64,000 nt of DNA, from contig NZ_CP045889.1 in assembly GCF_020541225.1 (NCBI RefSeq), forward strand, positions 496,001 to 560,000, in the 5' to 3' direction. The stretch is from Candidatus Steffania adelgidicola. GTDB taxonomy: Bacteria; Pseudomonadota; Gammaproteobacteria; Enterobacterales; Enterobacteriaceae. Made by a program: the position numbers and the translations under genes. The notes beneath the pieces were generated by a model, which did not search any database, had not been told where the DNA came from, and saw nothing but the letters and a program-made list of their open reading frames with translations. Positions within the stretch are counted from its first letter, which is position 1. The number at the start of each line of letters is the position of its first letter. Shown in pieces: positions 59,538-64,000 of the stretch.

Positions 59538-61652
59538 TTGCTAAATCCGATTGTTACCAAGTTTCAGTATGGTCAACATATTGTAACGATGGAAACTGGT
59601 ATGATAGCTCGTCAAGCAACGTCCGCAGTCATGGTGGGCATGGATGACACAGCAGTATTTGTAACAGTTGTGGGTGTTAAACATCCCAAACCAGGACAGA
59701 GTTTTTTTCCACTGATTGTTAACTATCAGGAAAGGAGTTACGCGGCAGGCCGTTTTCCAGGTGGATTTTTTCGCCGAGAAGGTCGTCCAAGCGAAGTTGA
59801 AACACTGATTGCACGCCTTATCGACCGTCCAATTCGTCCGCTGTTCCCGAAAGGTTTCGTAAATGAAGTGCAGGTAATCGCTACTGTGGTATCGGTTAAT
59901 CCACAAGTGAATCCGGATATCGTAGCAATGATTGGTGCTTCCGCAGCGATGAGCCTATCCGGCATCCCATTTCACGGTCCTATCGGCGCAGCACGCGTTG
60001 GCTATATCAATGATCGATATGTACTCAATCCGACACAATCAGAATTAGCAACAAGCCGCCTAGATTTAGTGGTTGCAGGTACAGCTAATGCCGTTTTGAT
60101 GGTGGAATCCGAAGCGAAGATGTTGAGTGAAGATCAAATGTTAGGTGCGGTGCTGTACGGTCATGAGCAGCAGCAAGTAGTGATAGAGAATATTAATCAT
60201 CTAGTGGCTGCAGTGGGCAAGCCTAAGTGGCAATGGCAAGCGCCGGCGCTTAACATTAAATTGCAAGCAAAAATTGACGAATTAGCAAAATCTCGTTTGA
60301 CTGCCGCTTACCAACTGACTGATAAGCAAGAGCGTCATTCTGTTATTGATGCTATTAAGATTGACGTTGTAAAGGTACTTATGGGCCTAGATGCAACGTT
60401 AGAGGAAGGTGAAATTAGGGATATTCTAGGTACATTGGAAAAAAATATAGTACGTAGTCGTATATGGCTCGGCCAACCACGTATTGATGGTCGCGAAAAA
60501 GATATGATTCGCAGTTTAGACATTCGCACCGGTGTATTACCGCGTACCCATGGTTCATCACTGTTTACTCGTGGTGAAACTCAGGCCCTGGTTACCGCCA
60601 CTCTCGGTACTGAACGCGATGCGCAAAATATTGATGAATTGACAGGTGAACGAACAGACCGTTTCTTACTACACTATAATTTCCCTCCATATTGCGTTGG
60701 AGAAACTGGCCTGGTGACTTCTCCGAAGCGACGTGAAATCGGCCACGGACGTCTAGCAAAACGCGCTATCCTAGCGGTGATGCCAAACGCTCGCGAATTT
60801 CCATATACGGTCCGTATAGTGTCAGAAATCACTGAATCGAATGGCTCTTCCTCTATGGCTACTGTATGCGGTGCTTCCTTGGCACTAATGGATGCTGGAG
60901 TACCCATCAAGACAGCTGTTGCCGGTATCGCGATGGGCTTGGTAAAAGAAGGAGATAACTTTGTAGTATTATCAGATATCCTGGCTGATGAAGATCATCT
61001 GGGAGATATGGATTTTAAAGTTGCCGGCAGCCTTGAAGGTATCACTGCGCTTCAAATGGATATTAAAATCGAAGGTATTACCAGAGAAATCATGAGGATA
61101 GCATTAATACAGGCACAGGGTGCGCGCATTCATATTCTTAGCGTGATGGGACGGGCAATTAGTTCACCGCGTAGCGATATTTCCGAATTCGCACCGCGCA
61201 TTCATATGATAAAAATAAGTCCTGATAAGATTAAAGATCTTATTGGTAAAGGGGGCTCTGTTATCCGTGCTCTGACTGAGGAAACCGGTACGACAATCGA
61301 GATCGAAGATGACGGCACCCTGAGAGTGGCGGCAATTGACGGCGATAAGGCCCATCATGCTATTCGCCGTATTCAAGAGATCACTGCAGAAATCGAAGTA
61401 GGTCATATTTATAATGGAAAAGTTACTCGTATCGTGGATTTTGGTGCCTTTGTGGCCATTGGGGGTGGTAAGGAAGGGTTGGTGCATATTTCTCAGATTT
61501 CCGATAAGCGCGTGGAGAAAGTTATTGATTATCTATCGGTTAAGCAAGAAGTACTCGTCAAAGTTCTTGAAGTAGACCGTCAGGGTCGCGTGCGTCTAAG
61601 TATAAAAGAAGCCACCGCCTACAGCCAGGCTGAAAGGGTACCTAAACAATAA
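59538..61652 (+). CDS. pnp: Polyribonucleotide nucleotidyltransferase (PNPase)
   Basis: 704 residues (E. coli 711; a shorter Ala/Glu-rich tail). 3'-5' phosphorolytic exoribonuclease of the degradosome. TTG start (59538), the same start codon as I recall for E. coli. Two RNase PH domains ([10 protein letters not shown]..; [16 protein letters not shown] with catalytic [15 protein letters not shown]), KH ([20 protein letters not shown]) and S1 ([21 protein letters not shown]) domains are complete. Confidence 0.97.
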   Translation: MLNPIVTKFQYGQHIVTMETGMIARQATSAVMVGMDDTAVFVTVVGVKHPKPGQSFFPLIVNYQERSYAAGRFPGGFFRREGRPSEVETLIARLIDRPIRPLFPKGFVNEVQVIATVVSVNPQVNPDIVAMIGASAAMSLSGIPFHGPIGAARVGYINDRYVLNPTQSELATSRLDLVVAGTANAVLMVESEAKMLSEDQMLGAVLYGHEQQQVVIENINHLVAAVGKPKWQWQAPALNIKLQAKIDELAKSRLTAAYQLTDKQERHSVIDAIKIDVVKVLMGLDATLEEGEIRDILGTLEKNIVRSRIWLGQPRIDGREKDMIRSLDIRTGVLPRTHGSSLFTRGETQALVTATLGTERDAQNIDELTGERTDRFLLHYNFPPYCVGETGLVTSPKRREIGHGRLAKRAILAVMPNAREFPYTVRIVSEITESNGSSSMATVCGASLALMDAGVPIKTAVAGIAMGLVKEGDNFVVLSDILADEDHLGDMDFKVAGSLEGITALQMDIKIEGITREIMRIALIQAQGARIHILSVMGRAISSPRSDISEFAPRIHMIKISPDKIKDLIGKGGSVIRALTEETGTTIEIEDDGTLRVAAIDGDKAHHAIRRIQEITAEIEVGHIYNGKVTRIVDFGAFVAIGGGKEGLVHISQISDKRVEKVIDYLSVKQEVLVKVLEVDRQGRVRLSIKEATAYSQAERVPKQ

Positions 61653-61713
61653 TGGATTTAAATTCTTTAGCCTATGAGATCAATTCTATCCTTGCTAAAA
61701 AAACTGTTTACAT

Positions 61714-61739
61714 CACAAAGCATCGTAGGATGCTTTGTG
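61714..61739 (+). terminator. Stem-loop after pnp
   Basis: CACAAAGCATC-GTAG-GATGCTTTGTG, eleven perfect pairs, about 60 bases after pnp. No T run follows, so it may act as a 3' stabiliser or a Rho-assisted end. Confidence 0.55.
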
Positions 61740-61771
61740 TCAAGCTAAAAGGAAAAGAGGATGTTTCTCTT

Positions 61772-62456
61772 ATGAAGCTCTATTTATTCTGGTGATTGTT
61801 TGGAATAGTATTAATATTGACAGGATACAGCAAGAATAGTGGGTAAAGTACAGATGATGTTTCATCCACAATACAACAATAAGGCATGCTGTTATTTATA
61901 AAGAAGACACTAAAAATTTGAATTCTAACTGATGAACGAGCACGGCTATTATATAAGCGAGGAGTGTTGTATGATAGTGTCTCACTGAGAGTGAGTTAAC
62001 ACGAAATGATTGGTTATAAAGGATGATTTACAGGTATTTTTTTATGATTAGCCAAACGATTCCTTTTGTTCACTCTGGTGTTCTTGATTGATAAAAAATC
62101 GATCATAAGAAGGCAGATGACGCCTTAAAAAGGCGTGATATAAAATCTGATAAAATGCAATGGGGATAGAATATTTATCGAGTTCTATTTAGGAAGCATT
62201 AGCGAATGAACGTTGATGCATCGACTCCAGGCAGATGCGACGGATCACAGTTGCTTTACTGAGTATCTCAGTGAGACGCATTTCTTTTTAGGTAAGGGCC
62301 ATTTAAATCTGGGGGATAAAGATATTGCTTCAGCGGAGTTTAAAACGACGGTTGCTAATAAACATGAATGATTTTGTTGAACACCACTATGCACTCTTGG
62401 AATTAGTGGTGTTTCCGCAAGAGCAAGTCAATCTATCAGAATTTGGCCAGCAATAG
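61772..62456 (+). pseudogene. nlpI: Lipoprotein NlpI, inactivated
   Basis: Between pnp and deaD as in E. coli. Start MKLYLFW then TGA; the lipobox reads TGYS where the family has AGCS, so the lipidated Cys is also lost. Further pieces in order: LTDERARLLYKRGVLYDS near 61930, [13 protein letters not shown] and [18 protein letters not shown] near 62220-62320, and VEHHYALLEL ending in a TAG at 62454. Frameshifts and stops separate them; much of the middle TPR region is missing. NlpI is an outer-membrane adaptor for peptidoglycan hydrolases and the protease Prc. Confidence 0.9.
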
Positions 62457-62638
62457 ATGACGAATAAAACTTAAGCAGCTAGCATTGCTTTGTCGATATC
62501 GATGTAAAGTAATGGCTTGTTTTTTTCGTTTTAAATTAAACTTGAGCCGGTTCACACTTTCGATGAAAATAAAATAGAGAAAAGTTTTCACGATGAGATA
62601 TGTAGACTGGCCGCCATTAAGATATGAGGCACGTGTAC

Positions 62639-64000
62639 ATGTCAAAAGTAAAAACTTATTTTTCTGATTTGGGTTTAAAGGATTCCATTCTTAATGCACT
62701 GACTGATCTCGGTTATGAAACACCATCACCTATTCAGTCCGCCTGTATTCCTCCTTTGTTGGCGGGCTATGACGTACTGGGTATGGCTCAGACCGGTAGT
62801 GGAAAAACTGCGGCTTTTGCTTTACCGTTATTACATAATGTCAATTCTGCATTATCCGCACCACAGGTTCTGGTTTTAGCGCCGACTCGCGAATTAGCGG
62901 TACAGGTCGGGGAGGCGTGTTCCCATTTTTCCAAGCATATGAAAGGTGTTAACGTAATCGCTCTGTACGGCGGTCAGCGTTATGATGTGCAATTACGCGC
63001 GCTCCGACAAGGGCCGCAAGTTGTAGTTGGTACCCCGGGTAGATTACTTGATCATTTAAAACGCGGTACGCTGGATTTGTCACATTTGAGCGGACTAGTA
63101 CTGGATGAAGCTGATGAGATGCTACGCATGGGCTTTATTGAAGACGTAGAAAATATTCTGGACCAGATACCAGCCAAACATCAAACTGCTTTATTTTCCG
63201 CCACCATGCCGGAAGCTATTCGCCGGATTACGCGTCGCTTCATGAATGAGCCTCAGGAAGTACGAATTCAGTCTAGCGTTACCACTCGTCCAGATATTAG
63301 TCAGTCCTACTGGACAGTGCGTGGAATGAGGAAAAATGAAGCGTTATTGCGTTTTCTGGAGACGGAAGATTTCGATGCTGCTATTATCTTCGTACGTACC
63401 AAAAATGCGACGCTAGAAGTTGCTGAAACATTAGAGCGTAGCGGTTATAACAGCGCGGCTCTTAATGGGGACATGAACCAGTCATTGCGTGAGCAAACAT
63501 TAGATCGTTTAAAAGATGGTCGTCTAGATATTCTAATCGCTACCGATGTAGCTGCTCGTGGTCTAGATGTTAATCGTATTAGTCTGGTTGTTAACTACGA
63601 TATCCCAATGGATTCTGAATCTTATGTGCATCGTATTGGCCGTACCGGCCGGGCTGGTCGAGCAGGCCGAGCCCTACTGTTTGTAGAAAATCGCGAACGT
63701 CGATTGCTTCGAAACATTGAACGCATTATGAAACTGACTATCCAAGAAGTAGCACTGCCGACTGCTGAAGTGTTGAGCACAAGGCGTCTAGCCAAGTTCT
63801 CTGCTAAGGTGAAAAGTCAATTAGAAAGTAAGGATCTCGATATGTATCGAGCATTACTAGGTAAGCTACAGCCGGTAGAGGAATTGAGTATGGAAACACT
63901 TGCAGCAGGGTTGTTGAAAATAGCTCAGGGCGAACATCCGCTAATTCTTCCGCCAGATCTAATCATCGAACGTCGTCCAAGTCGCGAGTTGCACGAGCGT
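62639..64000 (+). CDS. deaD: DEAD-box RNA helicase DeaD (CsdA), 3' end outside window
   Basis: 454 codons from ATG 62639 (SD GAGG) without a stop to the window edge; the family has about 630 residues. Helps 50S assembly and mRNA decay, especially in the cold. Q motif [12 protein letters not shown], motif I AQTGSGKT, Ia [32 protein letters not shown] and [16 protein letters not shown] are all present, followed by the start of the dimerisation domain. Confidence 0.97.
   Translation, partial: MSKVKTYFSDLGLKDSILNALTDLGYETPSPIQSACIPPLLAGYDVLGMAQTGSGKTAAFALPLLHNVNSALSAPQVLVLAPTRELAVQVGEACSHFSKHMKGVNVIALYGGQRYDVQLRALRQGPQVVVGTPGRLLDHLKRGTLDLSHLSGLVLDEADEMLRMGFIEDVENILDQIPAKHQTALFSATMPEAIRRITRRFMNEPQEVRIQSSVTTRPDISQSYWTVRGMRKNEALLRFLETEDFDAAIIFVRTKNATLEVAETLERSGYNSAALNGDMNQSLREQTLDRLKDGRLDILIATDVAARGLDVNRISLVVNYDIPMDSESYVHRIGRTGRAGRAGRALLFVENRERRLLRNIERIMKLTIQEVALPTAEVLSTRRLAKFSAKVKSQLESKDLDMYRALLGKLQPVEELSMETLAAGLLKIAQGEHPLILPPDLIIERRPSRELHER

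Noticed and set aside
62436-62645. Minus-strand 69-codon frame before deaD
   Set aside because: It overlaps the end of the nlpI relic and the deaD leader and resembles no family.

Overview
The window looks like part of the chromosome of a genome-reduced gammaproteobacterium of the Enterobacterales, most likely an insect endosymbiont of the Sodalis-allied type. The proteins are close to Escherichia coli homologues and mostly the same length. Gene order follows E. coli over long blocks. Between intact genes lie long AT-rich stretches, several of which still carry eroded copies of exactly the gene that E. coli has at that position. No phage, insertion sequence, CRISPR array or rRNA was seen. All homology statements rest on recalled family sequences and visible motifs; no database search was run, and the host or species is not identified.

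Layout. 1-1.8 kb: the end of tolB, then dead pal and cpoB. 2.4-3.7 kb: a yffB relic and intact dapE. 4.4-9.6 kb (minus): sbcB, an mscL relic, trkA, rsmB. 9.7-10.6 kb: relics of fmt (minus) and yajQ (plus). 10.6-17.2 kb (minus): yajR and the complete cyoABCDE operon for the haem-copper quinol oxidase. 17.2-19.5 kb: unexplained sequence ending in an S10-type leader. 19.5-33.1 kb: the complete S10, spc and alpha ribosomal protein operons, with secY and rpoA. 34.0-38.9 kb: mdfA, cspE, trxB, smrB, sixA. 39.0-41.5 kb: decayed DNA with a probable mrdA relic. 41.5-44.9 kb: dacA, ybeD, lipB, lipA. 45.6-52.0 kb: dacB relic, greA, possible yhbY relic, rlmE, ftsH, folP relic, glmM. 52.2-64 kb: secG, tRNA-Leu(GAG), tRNA-fMet, rimP relic, nusA, infB, rbfA, truB, rpsO, pnp, nlpI relic and the first part of deaD.

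What is kept is mainly information processing (30S and 50S proteins, RNA polymerase alpha, NusA, IF2, GreA, RNA modification, mRNA decay), protein export and quality control (SecY, SecG, FtsH), aerobic respiration, lipoate synthesis, and entry points to peptidoglycan (DapE, GlmM, DacA). What is being lost is envelope maintenance and shape (pal, cpoB, nlpI, dacB, mscL, probably mrdA), folate synthesis (folP), some ribosome assembly factors (rimP, possibly yhbY) and probably initiator-tRNA formylation (fmt). The initiator tRNA itself has an unusual A1 opposite A72 and a promoter whose predicted start falls on that A. I see no clear new system; the most interesting signals are this formylation/initiator tRNA pair, the read-out of gene decay preserved in place, and several palindromes near mdfA.
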